The notes beneath the pieces were generated by a model. It searched no databases. It saw only the letters and a list, made by a program, of their open reading frames with translations, and was not told the DNA's origin. Position numbers and translations under genes: made by a program. Below, one piece after another: positions 53,783-62,376 of a DNA stretch of 64,000 nucleotides. Origin of the DNA: Planococcus citreus (GTDB lineage Bacteria > Bacillota > Bacilli > Bacillales_A > Planococcaceae); NCBI RefSeq assembly GCF_003664125.1, contig NZ_RCCP01000004.1, positions 124,001 to 188,000 of the forward strand, read 5' to 3'. Position 1 is the stretch's first letter; every line of letters starts with the position of its first letter.

Positions 53783-55597
53783 TTAATTTTGCTGTTCGAT
53801 TTCTTCAGTTAAGCGTTCGAGTTCATCAATCAATTCGCCTATATAGGCGATCGTGTCGCGCAGTGGCTGTTCGGTCGTGATGTCGACACCCGCCATCTTG
53901 GATAATTCGACAGGAGTTTTCGTGCCCCCTGCATTCAATACGTCGATCCATTCATCGACGGCAGGCTGCCCTTCCGACAAGATGCGCTTGGACACTTGCG
54001 TGGAGATGGTCAGCCCGGCACTGTAGGTATACGGGTAAAGGCCCATATAATAATGCGGCTGGCGCATCCACGTCAATTCCGCGCCTTCTGTGACTTCTAC
54101 ATCGTCTCCCCAGAATTCTTCAAGTACGCCGCGTTTCAGTGCATTGAGTACACCTGCGTTGACGTTTTCTCCGGCATCGATCTTTTTATACACTTCGCGT
54201 TGATAAGCCGCTTCAAGCAAATGGGTGACGAAGTTATGGTAATAGGTTCTGGCGACAATCGATGAAATGACCCAGCGCTTGAATTTCGGGTCTTCGGAAT
54301 TCTTCAGCAAATGATTCGCCACAAGCATTTCGTTCATCGTCGATGGCGCTTCGATAAAGTACAGCGAAGGGCGCGCGTTGAATAGGTTCTGTTCGCGGTT
54401 CGCGTGATAGAAATGACCTGCGTGACCGAGTTCATGCGCGAGGACAAATACTTCGTTCATGCGGCCGGTCCAGGAAATGAGGATATACGGATGGTCGCCG
54501 TAAGGGCTTGCGCAAAATGCGCCCGTCGACTTGCCTTTGTTCTGGGCAAAATCGATCCAGCGTTCATTGTACGACCGTTCCACCATATTCAAATAATCCG
54601 TTCCCATGATGCCGAGCGCTTCATTGATATACTGTTTCGATTCCTCGACTGTAATTTCTGGATCGTATTCCGGATCCAAGGAAATCTTCAAATCGGCGAA
54701 GGTCATTTTGTCCAAACCGTGCGATTTTTGCAGCAGGCGTGCGTATTTGCGCATATGGGGCGCCAATTCCGTCTGGATCAAATCGATTTGACGGTCATAA
54801 AGCGTGCGGTCGACTTCCTGGTTGAATAGCAGGTACTCGAAAATGTCCTCATAACCGCGCAAATCGGCAGTCGTTTTTTCGGTCTGTAATTGCATATCAT
54901 AAGTTTTGGCCGTCGTGTGCTGGTAATCGCGCAGCTTATCGGAAAACGCCTTGAATGCGGCGCGCCGCAGCTCGGTATCGGTTTCCGCTTCCCAGTCACC
55001 TTCGAACGACACATAGCTGAGCGGATAGGATTTGCCGCCTGCTTCAAAATCCGGGAAATCCATATCAACCATTTTCGTCGTATTGTATAGCTCGTAAGGC
55101 GCTTGGAAGACAGAGGAGTAGGAAGCCAATGCTTTTTCCGCGGCCGGATGCAATTGATGCGGTTTTTTGCGCAGTAATTTCTTCAAATAGCCTTCAAACT
55201 CTTTGGATTCTGACATCGCCTGTTTTAGCGTGTCTTCCGGCAATTCCAGCAGTTCGCTCGTCACAAAAGCGAGGCGGCTGCCGATCTTTGCGGAAAAAGC
55301 GCTGTATTTCCCGGTGCGCATCTGTGCTTTCGCATCGGTTTGGTCTGTGCTGTAGGACAGGCTTGCAAAAGTGCCCGGGGCGACCAGTTTTTCGGCAATT
55401 GCCAAATACGCTTCAAGTGCTTCCAATGCCGACTGGGCGTCGGTGATCTGGCCTTGGAACTTCTCGGCATAGGCTGCTGTTTCCTGGTCAAGTTCTTCCA
55501 AAGCGGCATCGAATGCTTCAGGACTTGCCATTAAGCTTTCTAAATTCCATGTTTCTTCTATAGATATTTCTGAACGTGGCGGTAAACTTTTAACCAA
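53783..55597 (-). CDS. pepF: Oligoendopeptidase F
   Basis: A 604-residue M3-family zinc peptidase, normal size for PepF. The metal site is HELGHAGH (LAHELGHAGHFYHANREQ), with a downstream glutamate (YFIEAPSTMNEML) as third ligand. The N-terminal half is helical, as in PepF. It cuts oligopeptides of about 7-17 residues in the cytoplasm. A moderate AGGGAGAG precedes ATG 55597. It converges on the NCS2 permease. Confidence 0.95.
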   Translation of the reverse strand: MVKSLPPRSEISIEETWNLESLMASPEAFDAALEELDQETAAYAEKFQGQITDAQSALEALEAYLAIAEKLVAPGTFASLSYSTDQTDAKAQMRTGKYSAFSAKIGSRLAFVTSELLELPEDTLKQAMSESKEFEGYLKKLLRKKPHQLHPAAEKALASYSSVFQAPYELYNTTKMVDMDFPDFEAGGKSYPLSYVSFEGDWEAETDTELRRAAFKAFSDKLRDYQHTTAKTYDMQLQTEKTTADLRGYEDIFEYLLFNQEVDRTLYDRQIDLIQTELAPHMRKYARLLQKSHGLDKMTFADLKISLDPEYDPEITVEESKQYINEALGIMGTDYLNMVERSYNERWIDFAQNKGKSTGAFCASPYGDHPYILISWTGRMNEVFVLAHELGHAGHFYHANREQNLFNARPSLYFIEAPSTMNEMLVANHLLKNSEDPKFKRWVISSIVARTYYHNFVTHLLEAAYQREVYKKIDAGENVNAGVLNALKRGVLEEFWGDDVEVTEGAELTWMRQPHYYMGLYPYTYSAGLTISTQVSKRILSEGQPAVDEWIDVLNAGGTKTPVELSKMAGVDITTEQPLRDTIAYIGELIDELERLTEEIEQQN

Positions 55598-56225
55598 TGA
55601 TTTTCTCTCCCTTGTATTCCGGATGTCGAACTAATTCTAAGTATAATGTCCAAATCATGAAAAGTAAAAAAAGTTTTAAAATTAATAAGAAAATTATGAA
55701 AAATAGGTTTAAGCGATAAATGGGGCGGGTATAAATCAGTACAAGGCGGAATGACCGTCAGAAGACACGAGCGGTTTTTACCGGAATCGCCTTCTGATGA
55801 GAATATGCACAGCCTTGGCGGAAAATTTGCTTTACTGGCGATATAGCTCTTGTCGGGAACCAGATGAAAATGGTTCAGCCTAAGAAGTTTCAACAGTAAG
55901 AGGTAGGTTTTTTGTGTAAGTGCAACTGAACGCCTGGCTGCAAAGTCTATTGATCACTGAGAGGTATATGTGAGAAATCCAAAGACGGCCAGCGCCATTA
56001 AACTGCATAGGCGGGAGTTTTACATCGCCAACATGTACGTTTGTAGAAGAATTGAATAGAATTTTCCGCGTGCGAAAATCCTCCACGGACGAATCGGAGG
56101 ATAAGGTAAGGAAGAGCATGATCCGAGTTTATCGGGTCATGCTTTTTCTATGCCTTCTGGCAGGCATCTTTCGCGATCATGTGGAATAGAGCAGAGGATA
56201 ACTTTTGCAAAAGGAGTGGACGAGA
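55598..56225. other. Gene-poor gap; possible remnant sequence and an orphan terminator
   Basis: A 628-base stretch without a convincing gene. Only very short frames occur (the longest with a ribosome-like site is about 29 codons from GTG 55972). A good terminator-like hairpin lies at 56113-56151 (GCATGATCCGA paired with TCGGGTCATGC, then T5) with no recognisable gene before it. That suggests the decayed end of a lost gene, or a small RNA running from about 55900 to 56150. The left part must hold the pepF promoter. Confidence 0.5.
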
Positions 56226-56705
56226 TTGAGTGAAACGGTAGAACATGCAATTCAAGATGAGTATGGAAAAGATTTTGCCTGGTGCTACGGATGCGGCCGC
56301 CTGAACGAAGACGGGCTTCACTTACGGACAGGATGGGATGGCGAAGAAACCGTGACTTTCTACGAACCGCGGAAAGAACATACGGCAATTCCCGGATTTG
56401 TTTACGGGGGATTATTGGCTTCGCTTGTGGATTGCCACGGCACGGGATCGGCGTCGCTCGCCCTTCACCGTAAAAATGGGCATGAGCCTGGCAGCGGGGA
56501 AGAGCCGCCGCGCTTCGTGACAGGTTCATTGCATGTCGATTTCCTGAAGCCGACGCCTCAAGGCAAGACCTTAAAAGCGGTAGGGAAAGTTGAAGAGATC
56601 CATCCGAAAAAATTCAAAGTGAATGTGGAAGTATTTGCAGGGGGTGTAAAAGTCGCAAACGGCGAAGTGGTTGCCGTGTTGATGCCATCGACTTTCACTT
56701 CTTGA
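56226..56705 (+). CDS. Hotdog-fold PaaI-like thioesterase
   Basis: A 159-residue single hotdog protein: ACYGCG-type N-terminus (FAWCYGCGRLNEDGLHL), GFVYGGLLASLVDCHGTGSAS with the active-site Asp/His region, and VDFLKPTPQG. It would hydrolyse an acyl-CoA. The start TTG 56226 gives the family's usual MSETVEH beginning; AAGGAG is 10 bases upstream. It ends before a terminator. Confidence 0.85.
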   Translation: MSETVEHAIQDEYGKDFAWCYGCGRLNEDGLHLRTGWDGEETVTFYEPRKEHTAIPGFVYGGLLASLVDCHGTGSASLALHRKNGHEPGSGEEPPRFVTGSLHVDFLKPTPQGKTLKAVGKVEEIHPKKFKVNVEVFAGGVKVANGEVVAVLMPSTFTS

Positions 56706-56713
56706 AATGAAAT

Positions 56714-56744
56714 GGGCGCCGGAGCCATCCGGCGTTTTTTTATG
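56714..56744 (+). terminator. Terminator of the 56226 thioesterase gene
   Basis: GGCGCCGGA paired with TCCGGCGTT (GCCA loop), then T7. Confidence 0.88.
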
Positions 56745-56838
56745 CGTTTTATTCCTTAAAGTCTATAAGACTTGTAGGGATTAAGAGGATGCTGTATGCT
56801 CAATGTATTCAAAGCTCTATTTCTAAGGAGGAACCCGG

Positions 56839-57792
56839 ATGACGGAGAAAGTTTATGTAATTCATGAAAACGAAGAATGGACAGTCCATTTGTTTCGGCG
56901 CTTGGAAGAGCTCGGCGTGCCCTATGAAGATTGGTTTACCGACGCTGGATCGGTCGATTTAACGAATGAGCCGCCGCAAGGGGTGTTCTATAACCGCATG
57001 AGTGCTTCTTCGCATACGAGAGGGCATCGCTTTGCGCCTGAAATGGCCGAAGCGAAAATCGCCTGGCTCGAGCGCCACAACCGGCGCGTCGTCAATGGCA
57101 GCCGCGCACTCCGGCTTGAAGTGAGCAAAGTGAACCAATACATGGCGCTTGACGCAGCGGGAATCCGGACGCCGAAAACGGTTGCGGTGAGCGGGAAGGA
57201 ACAACTTCTCGCAGCTGCTTCGGCTTTTGAAGGCGAATCATTCATTACTAAGCATAACCGTGCCGGAAAAGGGCTTGGTGTCCGGTTGTTCCATTCATTA
57301 GAAGCGCTGGAGGAATATGTGGGCGGTGGTGAATTCGACGAATCCGTGGATGGCATCACTTTATTGCAGCAATATATTCAAGCACCTGAGCCGTTCATCA
57401 CGCGCTGCGAATTTGTCGGCGGCAAATTCCTCTACGCGGTGCAGGTGGATACATCGGAAGGGTTCGAATTATGCCCGGCCGATGCATGCCGGCTTGAAGA
57501 CATCTCCTGCCCGGCAGATGGTGCGTCGGAAACACGCCCGAAATTCCAGATCATCGAAGGATTCGATGATCCAATCATCGCCAAATACGAACGCTTCCTT
57601 GAAGAAAACGGTATTGAAGTGGCCGGAATCGAATTTATTCAAAATGCCGATGGCGAATTGTTTACTTACGATGTCAACACCAACACCAATTACAATGCCG
57701 ATGCGGAAGCAGAAAGCGGCACGTACGGGATGCTTGAATTGGCGAAGTATCTGGAAAATCAGCGGCAAAACCTTGCCACTTTTGCAAAGTAA
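56839..57792 (+). CDS. RimK-like ATP-grasp protein
   Basis: A 317-residue ATP-grasp ligase. The ATP-binding part starts near LEVSKVNQYMALDAAGI, with FITKHNRAGKGLGVRLF and the C-terminal FEFIQNADGELFTYDVNTNTNYN carrying the metal-binding Asp and Asn. These ligases join a carboxylate to an amine with ATP. The substrate is unknown; the protein is larger than RimK itself. AAGGAGGAA precedes ATG 56839. Terminator follows at once. Confidence 0.85.
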   Translation: MTEKVYVIHENEEWTVHLFRRLEELGVPYEDWFTDAGSVDLTNEPPQGVFYNRMSASSHTRGHRFAPEMAEAKIAWLERHNRRVVNGSRALRLEVSKVNQYMALDAAGIRTPKTVAVSGKEQLLAAASAFEGESFITKHNRAGKGLGVRLFHSLEALEEYVGGGEFDESVDGITLLQQYIQAPEPFITRCEFVGGKFLYAVQVDTSEGFELCPADACRLEDISCPADGASETRPKFQIIEGFDDPIIAKYERFLEENGIEVAGIEFIQNADGELFTYDVNTNTNYNADAEAESGTYGMLELAKYLENQRQNLATFAK

Positions 57793-57802
57793 ATGGAGAT
57801 TA

Positions 57803-57846
57803 ACATGAAAAGAACGGCCGGATGCAAATTCGGCCGTTCTTTTCAT
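57803..57846 (+). terminator. Terminator of the ATP-grasp gene
   Basis: ATGAAAAGAACGGCCG paired with CGGCCGTTCTTTTCAT around GATGCAAATT, one of the longest stems in the window. Confidence 0.93.
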
Positions 57847-57862
57847 ATTGTCGATAAAGTTA

Positions 57863-57919
57863 AGAAGCCGTATTTTCCACAGCTGATCTCAAGACCCTGT
57901 GGGCAGGAGAGCTTCCTCG
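57863..57919. repeat. Degenerate partial copy of element A
   Basis: This stretch (GAAGCCGTATTTTCC, then AGCTGATC, GTGGGC and GCTTCCTCG) follows the 5' part of elements A1 and A2 in order but with many changes. The 3' half is not recognisable. It shows that the family has a third, older member in the window. Confidence 0.45.
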
Positions 57920-57977
57920 TCACTAAAAAACCGTCTACTCAACACAGCTTCGCTCATTCATTGCCTGTGGGCTGGAC

Positions 57978-58003
57978 GTTTACTTCCCGCCATTCAAGGG
58001 AAC
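57978..58003 (+). promoter_or_regulatory. Sigma-B-type promoter
   Basis: GTTTAC (57978-57983), 14-base spacer, GGGAAC (57998-58003): 10 of 12 consensus positions. It is 44 bases ahead of the start of the 66-aa gene. Confidence 0.55.
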
Positions 58004-58046
58004 GGTTGAAAAAAGGGATTTGTTTGCGGAAGGGAGTGAACTCGCG

Positions 58047-58247
58047 ATGGATAAAGAAACGCAGGAAGTGGAAGAACGGACGCCTTCAGAAGTGGAAGAT
58101 GTGGCGGACGTGGAAAGCAAGGAATTAAAAACGGCGTCGAAATTCGATGGCATCTATAGCCGTGTCTCCTCGAACCGCCTGGAAAACTTGCGCACGACCC
58201 ACATCGAAAACAAGGCGAAGGAATTGGCGCGCAAAGGCCACCGCTAA
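58047..58247 (+). CDS. Small hydrophilic protein (66 aa), possibly stress-induced
   Basis: A 66-residue protein, very acidic in the first half (MDKETQEVEERTPSEVEDVA) and basic in the second. It has no membrane span and no recognised family. GGAAGGGAGTG before ATG 58047 supports it as a gene, and a sigma-B-like promoter lies upstream. It ends two bases before the converging 99-aa gene, so their 3' ends are close. Confidence 0.72.
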   Translation: MDKETQEVEERTPSEVEDVADVESKELKTASKFDGIYSRVSSNRLENLRTTHIENKAKELARKGHR

Positions 58248-58248
58248 A

Positions 58249-58548
58249 CTATTCCTCGCGCGGTAATGTTGCCATGGCGTTTGCGACTTCAAACGCTAAA
58301 TCGTCGTTGCCGAATGATTGCAGTACTTCGAGCAGGACATCACCGCTGATGTCGTATTCAAATGCTTCGGTTTCTTCCATTGCTGTTTTCAACAGTTGAT
58401 TTTCAGCCTGTGCTGGGTATGCTGCCGTATAAAGTGCGAGCGGGTCGATTTTATGGTTGACGCACCATTGCACAAAGACGCGGACCATCGTTTCTTCGTC
58501 TTGCTGGTATTTCTTGATGATGAAATCTTCACGGCTTTCGTATTCCAT
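58249..58548 (-). CDS. Protein of unknown function (99 aa)
   Basis: A 99-residue, acidic, probably helical protein (MEYESREDFIIKKYQQDEET at its start). No signal, no span, no recognised motif. AAGGAGTG lies seven bases before ATG 58548, and the frame's upstream part (to 58614) has no ribosome site. It converges on the 66-aa gene and is divergent from the 225-aa gene. Confidence 0.75.
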   Translation of the reverse strand: MEYESREDFIIKKYQQDEETMVRVFVQWCVNHKIDPLALYTAAYPAQAENQLLKTAMEETEAFEYDISGDVLLEVLQSFGNDDLAFEVANAMATLPREE

Positions 58549-58613
58549 GCGGGTCACTCCTTTTACAGAATCTTGGGATGTTTTCACAATAGCAGATAAA
58601 TCACTCGGTTGCA

Positions 58614-58642
58614 TGGACTTCCTGCATTGTTTGCTCTAGAAT
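58614..58642 (+). promoter_or_regulatory. Sigma-A promoter of the 225-aa gene
   Basis: TGGACT (58614-58619), 17-base spacer, TAGAAT (58637-58642), 34 bases before the start. Confidence 0.5.
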
Positions 58643-58676
58643 GGTCCATAGCACTGATAGTATCGGAGGGGAAAGA

Positions 58677-59354
58677 ATGAAATTACTTCAAGTACGTAAA
58701 GGTCAATTCGTCTACTACAACAACGAATTGCACAAAGTTTATTCCGTTAAGCCGCTCGCTAAAAAATCGGTTTTGATGTTCCGCGTCAAGGACATGGAGC
58801 AAGTAGCAAGCCGTGCAGACGAAGTATCGCTCTATAAGCCGAAACATATGGATTCGTTCCTGTTCTTCGGGGAGCGCTACACATTGCGCGAAGACGTTTC
58901 CGCAGAAGAAGGCGGCTACATCCTGATCGCCAAGCCGGACCCGGATTATATGGACCATTATTCCTTGAATGAGTTCGAGAAAATCGAATCGGTTGAAGGC
59001 AAGAATGTCATCACGACAAGACAGAACACGGTCAAGTCGAGAGAATTTTTCGTGATGGTTCCGGGAGAAGAGCAAGGCAGCAACGACATTGCATATTACG
59101 ATAAAGGGAAAGTGTCAGCAGAACAGCAGCAGCATGACGCACAGCTTGCAGATGATTTGCGCGACAGAAGTTCAATCCGCCCGTCAATCGGCGATGTCTA
59201 TTTGAATCTTGATAACACAGGCACGGCCATGGTCGTCGCGATCATGGGTGAAGAAGTGACACTTGGAACAGGTGACAAGCTGACGTTCCACGACTTGCAT
59301 AAAGCGGACAACTGGAGCTACCTCTACAACGTAGCGGACGGCGATTTCCGTTAA
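58677..59354 (+). CDS. Protein of unknown function (225 aa) with an SH3/KOW-like N-terminus
   Basis: A 225-residue cytoplasmic protein. The first 50 residues (KGQFVYYNNELHKVYSV and following) look like a small beta-barrel of the SH3/KOW type seen in EF-P N-terminal domains, but the length and the rest do not match EF-P. The middle part has an acidic region and Gln-rich QQQH. I recognise no family. GGAGGGGAAAG precedes ATG 58677, a strong site. It seems well expressed; a repeat element follows its stop. Confidence 0.75.
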   Translation: MKLLQVRKGQFVYYNNELHKVYSVKPLAKKSVLMFRVKDMEQVASRADEVSLYKPKHMDSFLFFGERYTLREDVSAEEGGYILIAKPDPDYMDHYSLNEFEKIESVEGKNVITTRQNTVKSREFFVMVPGEEQGSNDIAYYDKGKVSAEQQQHDAQLADDLRDRSSIRPSIGDVYLNLDNTGTAMVVAIMGEEVTLGTGDKLTFHDLHKADNWSYLYNVADGDFR

Positions 59355-59370
59355 TAAAAAAAGACGGCAA

Positions 59371-59440
59371 GTGAATGAACGAAGCAACCGCTGAGTTCAT
59401 TCATTTGCGACGCATCTGCCACGCAGATGTGGGAGCACAG
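59371..59440. repeat. Structured repeat element B, partial copy 2
   Basis: The stretch TTCATTTGCGACGCATCTGC-C-A-CGCAGATGTGGGAGCA at about 59400-59436 differs from 25038-25073 at one base (A for T in the hairpin loop). The hairpin is CATCTGC (59413-59419) with GCAGATG (59423-59429). Only the 5' part of the element is present; the other four hairpins are missing. It lies just after the 225-aa gene and may also help end its transcript. Confidence 0.75.
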
Positions 59441-59498
59441 TTGTTATGGGAAGCTTGAGCAAAATGAAAGTTAAACATTTGGAGTTTCTCGATACTAA

Positions 59499-59531
59499 AA
59501 AAGGGAGCCGCAGCGGCTTCCTTTTTTTTAT
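59499..59531. terminator. Terminator between the 225-aa gene and the GNAT gene
   Basis: AAAAAGGGAGCCGC paired with GCGGCTTCCTTTTTTTT around AG (one mismatch); it can act both ways. Confidence 0.88.
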
Positions 59532-59534
59532 GCT

Positions 59535-59804
59535 TTATTTCACCAGAACATCCTGGAACTCTTCTGTGCGCTCGATTACTTTTTTGGCGTATGGGCATTG
59601 CGGGTCCACTGATTTGCCTTCGTTTCTTGCATGCTCAACCATTTTGCCGACCAGCTCTTTGCCCATGCCTTGGCCGCTAAGCTGCGGGGCCACTTCGGTA
59701 TGATCAACCGTTAGTACATCGCCGTTTTCGACGTAGCTGACAAAGCCGACTTCCTCTGAACCGTCGATCATGGCAATGCGATTGTCTTGATGTTGAAAAT
59801 CCAT
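59535..59804 (-). CDS. GNAT N-acetyltransferase (YidJ/NATD1-like)
   Basis: An 89-residue short GNAT fold. Its acetyl-CoA loop is VAPQLSGQGMGKELVGKMVEHAR, and CPYAKKVIERTEEF closes the domain, as in the Gcn5-related YjdJ/NATD1 group. The amine substrate is unknown. GGAGGAAATTG lies ahead of ATG 59804. It is divergent from the catalase gene. Confidence 0.87.
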   Translation of the reverse strand: MDFQHQDNRIAMIDGSEEVGFVSYVENGDVLTVDHTEVAPQLSGQGMGKELVGKMVEHARNEGKSVDPQCPYAKKVIERTEEFQDVLVK

Positions 59805-59904
59805 TTCAATTTCCTCCTTTTTAAAAAAGCATTCTACTTAAAAGGTATTCCCGTTCTTTTCAATAATATGCATAGCGGGTATGAAAGAAAAAAGGAGGGA
59901 TGGC

Positions 59905-60819
59905 ATGGAAGCCAATCAACAAGAACAACAGGCAGTCAACCAGATCGAAGAAGTCTTCGGTGAGCATAAAGGCTATCGGCGCGCGCATGCTAGAGGCGCA
60001 GGATACAGAGGACTGTTCGAAGGCAGCGGAGAGGCCAGTGAATTGACCGATGCTGCGCATTTTCAAAATTCAAAGGTGCCGGTATTTGTGCGTTTTTCCC
60101 ATTTCTCGCCGGATCCCACTTGGGCGGATGCCATGTCGCCAGTCAAAGGCATGGCAGTCCAATTCAAGATCGGGCCGGAAGAGGTGACAAATATCGTGTC
60201 GGTGACTTCACCGGTGTTCTTTACCCGTTCGCCGGAACGCTTCATGGAAATGCTTGAAGTGTCCCGCTCTTTTCAGAAGGGCCGTCCGGAATTAGGAGAG
60301 CTGGCAGAGCTGCTGACGGATTTTCCTGAAGTGAGAGCGATGTTCTCGAGCGTGAAGAAAATGACGGTGCCAGAAAGTTTTGCGACAGGCATCTACCATT
60401 CCATCCATGCGTTCTATTTTGAAAAGGAAGGCAAGAGACAGGCAGTGAAATATGTATTCGAGCCGGATGCAGGTGAAGACAAGCGTTCATTAAAGGATAT
60501 GAAAGACTTGCCTTTCGGCTATTACGAACGGGAATTGGCTGAGCGAACCACACGCAGCCCCGTATTTTTCAAGCTGTATGCCATCATTGGTGAAGCAGGC
60601 GATCCGACGGACGATCCGACGCGCGATTGGCCAAAAGACCGTGAACGCATCTTTCTTGGGCGATTGATGATCGAAGCGCCCGACGAGCAAGCTGAACAAG
60701 CCTTGTATGATCCAACCGCAATGACCGCAGGCATCAGTTGTTCGGAAGATCCGATTCTCCAGTTCCGCCGCGGTGCATACCGGCATTCTTACGAAAAACG
60801 CACAGCCGAAAATGAATGA
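59905..60819 (+). CDS. SrpA-like catalase family protein
   Basis: A 304-residue haem protein of the small SrpA-type catalase family, shorter than typical catalases (about 480 residues). The distal histidine motif is YRRAHARGAGYRG, and the likely axial tyrosine is in QFRRGAYRHS near the C-terminus. FVRFSHFSPDPTW and SVTSPVFFTRSPERF also fit. These enzymes destroy peroxides, often with peroxygenase activity. AAAGGAGGG eight bases before ATG 59905 decides the start. Confidence 0.87.
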   Translation: MEANQQEQQAVNQIEEVFGEHKGYRRAHARGAGYRGLFEGSGEASELTDAAHFQNSKVPVFVRFSHFSPDPTWADAMSPVKGMAVQFKIGPEEVTNIVSVTSPVFFTRSPERFMEMLEVSRSFQKGRPELGELAELLTDFPEVRAMFSSVKKMTVPESFATGIYHSIHAFYFEKEGKRQAVKYVFEPDAGEDKRSLKDMKDLPFGYYERELAERTTRSPVFFKLYAIIGEAGDPTDDPTRDWPKDRERIFLGRLMIEAPDEQAEQALYDPTAMTAGISCSEDPILQFRRGAYRHSYEKRTAENE

Positions 60820-60865
60820 ACGGAAAGCGGTCTGAAAAGATTGCTGAAAATGTGCTTCTAAAGTA

Positions 60866-60905
60866 AAAGACAACCCGCTACATATCAGCGGGTTGTCTTT
60901 TTTAA
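60866..60905. terminator. Bidirectional terminator between the catalase and glutamate dehydrogenase genes
   Basis: AAAAGACAACCCGCT paired with AGCGGGTTGTCTTTT around ACATATC, flanked by A and T runs. Confidence 0.92.
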
Positions 60906-62281
60906 TAGAGCTTTCCTTGTTTATGCAGCACCGTCGATAAACGCTGTACGGCATGGATAAAACAAGTTTCGCGAAGTGGATATGGATTCCCGAAATATTG
61001 GGGAAGGATCGTGTCCATCGTTTCCTGCATTTTTTCCAACAACAGGCGGAATACTTCCGATTCTTCGTGGTATTGGGTTTCGCGGCCTTGCAGCCATTCG
61101 AGATAGGAGACGATGACACCGCCAGCATTGGCTAAGATATCCGGGATGATGATAACCCCTTCATTGTCCAAATACTCATCGGCAACACGCGTCGTCGGTG
61201 CATTTGCGCCTTCTACGATGATCTTGGCTTGGATGTCCTCCATATTGCCTTGGTGAATCTGGTCTTCAAGCGCCGCCAAAAAGAGTACATCGACAGGTAA
61301 AGTCAATAATTCTTCGCGCCCCCGGATTTCTGCTTTTATGCCAGACTGGTCAAGTTCTGCTGCATCTTTCGGCAAATCTCCCCGATTGCCGGAAGTAAAA
61401 GCGATCAAACTTGGTATATCGAGGCCGTCTTCATTATACAGCGTGACATTGCGATCGCTGACGGCGATCACTTGATTGTTCAAGGCGCGGCATTGATAGG
61501 CTTCAAGTGCAGCGACAGATCCGACGTTCCCGAACCCTTGGACCGCCATTTTCAAGGGACGTTCCGCATGCTCCAAAGCTGTCTGCGCAAACAGGTTCCC
61601 GGAATTTTTCAGATGCTCTTTGTGTGCCAATACGTAATCGTGGATCAAATAGCGGAAAGTGAAATAGACGCCTTTGCCGGTCGCTTCCCGGCGTCCGAGC
61701 GAACCGCCGTTGACAACACTTTTTCCGGTGAAGCTGCCGAGATAAGGCTTGCCGTGGTGGATCTTTTTATACTCCGCCATCATCCAGTCCATTTCGCGTT
61801 CGCCAGATCCCATGTCGGGTGCTGGAATGTCTTTATCCGGCCCGATGACATCGGCAAAATAGCGGACATATTTACGCGAAACGATATTTAATTCCTTTTC
61901 GCTGTAATTGCGCGGATTGATGACGATGCCGCCCTTGCCTCCGCCGAAAGGCACTTGGTGAAGGGCATTTTTCAAAGTCATCAAAAAGGCCAAATTGACG
62001 ACTTCATCTTCATTGACGCCTTCATAAAATCGGATGCCCCCTTTATATGGCCCTAAGCTATCGTTATGCTGCACACGGTAAGCGGGAATTCGTTCGATTG
62101 TCCCGTCTTCTCGCGGGACACGTAAAAATGATTTATGGATATTGTTCGGTGTGGAGATAATTGCGCTTAATGAGTTAAACGCTTGAGTACGGACCCCGTC
62201 GGTCAAATCAGGTAAAAATTCCTTTTTTTCGTATAAGGCATCGAGTGACTCCTGAATGATTTTCTTCGTTTCTTCTTCCAA
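60902..62281 (-). CDS. Glu/Leu/Phe/Val-type dehydrogenase, probable NAD(P)-glutamate dehydrogenase
   Basis: A 459-residue protein. The catalytic block is VPFGGGKGGIVINPRNYSEKEL, with IPAPDMGSGEREMDWM, GSLGRREATGKGV and a Rossmann part MAVQGFGNVGSVAALEA. At 459 residues it is slightly longer than RocG/GudB (about 425). An insert of about 25 residues lies between the GRREATGKG and Rossmann blocks (LIHDYVLAHKEHLKNS). It interconverts glutamate and 2-oxoglutarate. Start: TTG 62281 with GGAGGTG six bases upstream. ATG 62305 lies almost at the predicted transcription start and is less likely. Confidence 0.9.
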   Translation of the reverse strand: MEEETKKIIQESLDALYEKKEFLPDLTDGVRTQAFNSLSAIISTPNNIHKSFLRVPREDGTIERIPAYRVQHNDSLGPYKGGIRFYEGVNEDEVVNLAFLMTLKNALHQVPFGGGKGGIVINPRNYSEKELNIVSRKYVRYFADVIGPDKDIPAPDMGSGEREMDWMMAEYKKIHHGKPYLGSFTGKSVVNGGSLGRREATGKGVYFTFRYLIHDYVLAHKEHLKNSGNLFAQTALEHAERPLKMAVQGFGNVGSVAALEAYQCRALNNQVIAVSDRNVTLYNEDGLDIPSLIAFTSGNRGDLPKDAAELDQSGIKAEIRGREELLTLPVDVLFLAALEDQIHQGNMEDIQAKIIVEGANAPTTRVADEYLDNEGVIIIPDILANAGGVIVSYLEWLQGRETQYHEESEVFRLLLEKMQETMDTILPQYFGNPYPLRETCFIHAVQRLSTVLHKQGKLY

Positions 62282-62313
62282 CGTGAGCACCTCCAAGATA
62301 TTCATACTTCCTT

Positions 62314-62338
62314 ATACCCCTTGGATGCGGCGTTAAGC
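62314..62338 (-). promoter_or_regulatory. Sigma-B-type promoter of the glutamate dehydrogenase gene
   Basis: On the minus strand GCTTAA (62338-62333), 13-base spacer, GGGTAT (62319-62314): 11 of 12 consensus positions. It predicts a transcript start near 62307, which leaves a normal leader only for the TTG start. Confidence 0.65.
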
Positions 62339-62370
62339 TTAAAAAAAACCGCCGTTGTTTAACGGCGGTC
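62339..62370 (-). terminator. Terminator of the BCCT transporter gene
   Basis: On the minus strand GACCGCCGTT(AAAC)AACGGCGGTTTTTTTT, directly after the transporter stop. Confidence 0.9.
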
Positions 62371-62376
62371 GGGAAT

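Noticed and set aside
55972..56061. A 29-codon frame (GTG start) with a GAGAGG-like site in the gap.
   Set aside because: Too short and without family resemblance or terminator directly after it; likely chance.
59838..59881. GGGTAT just before the catalase gene as a sigma-B -10.
   Set aside because: The only GTTC-like -35 candidate is 18 bases away, outside the 12-15 spacing, and GTTT is absent.
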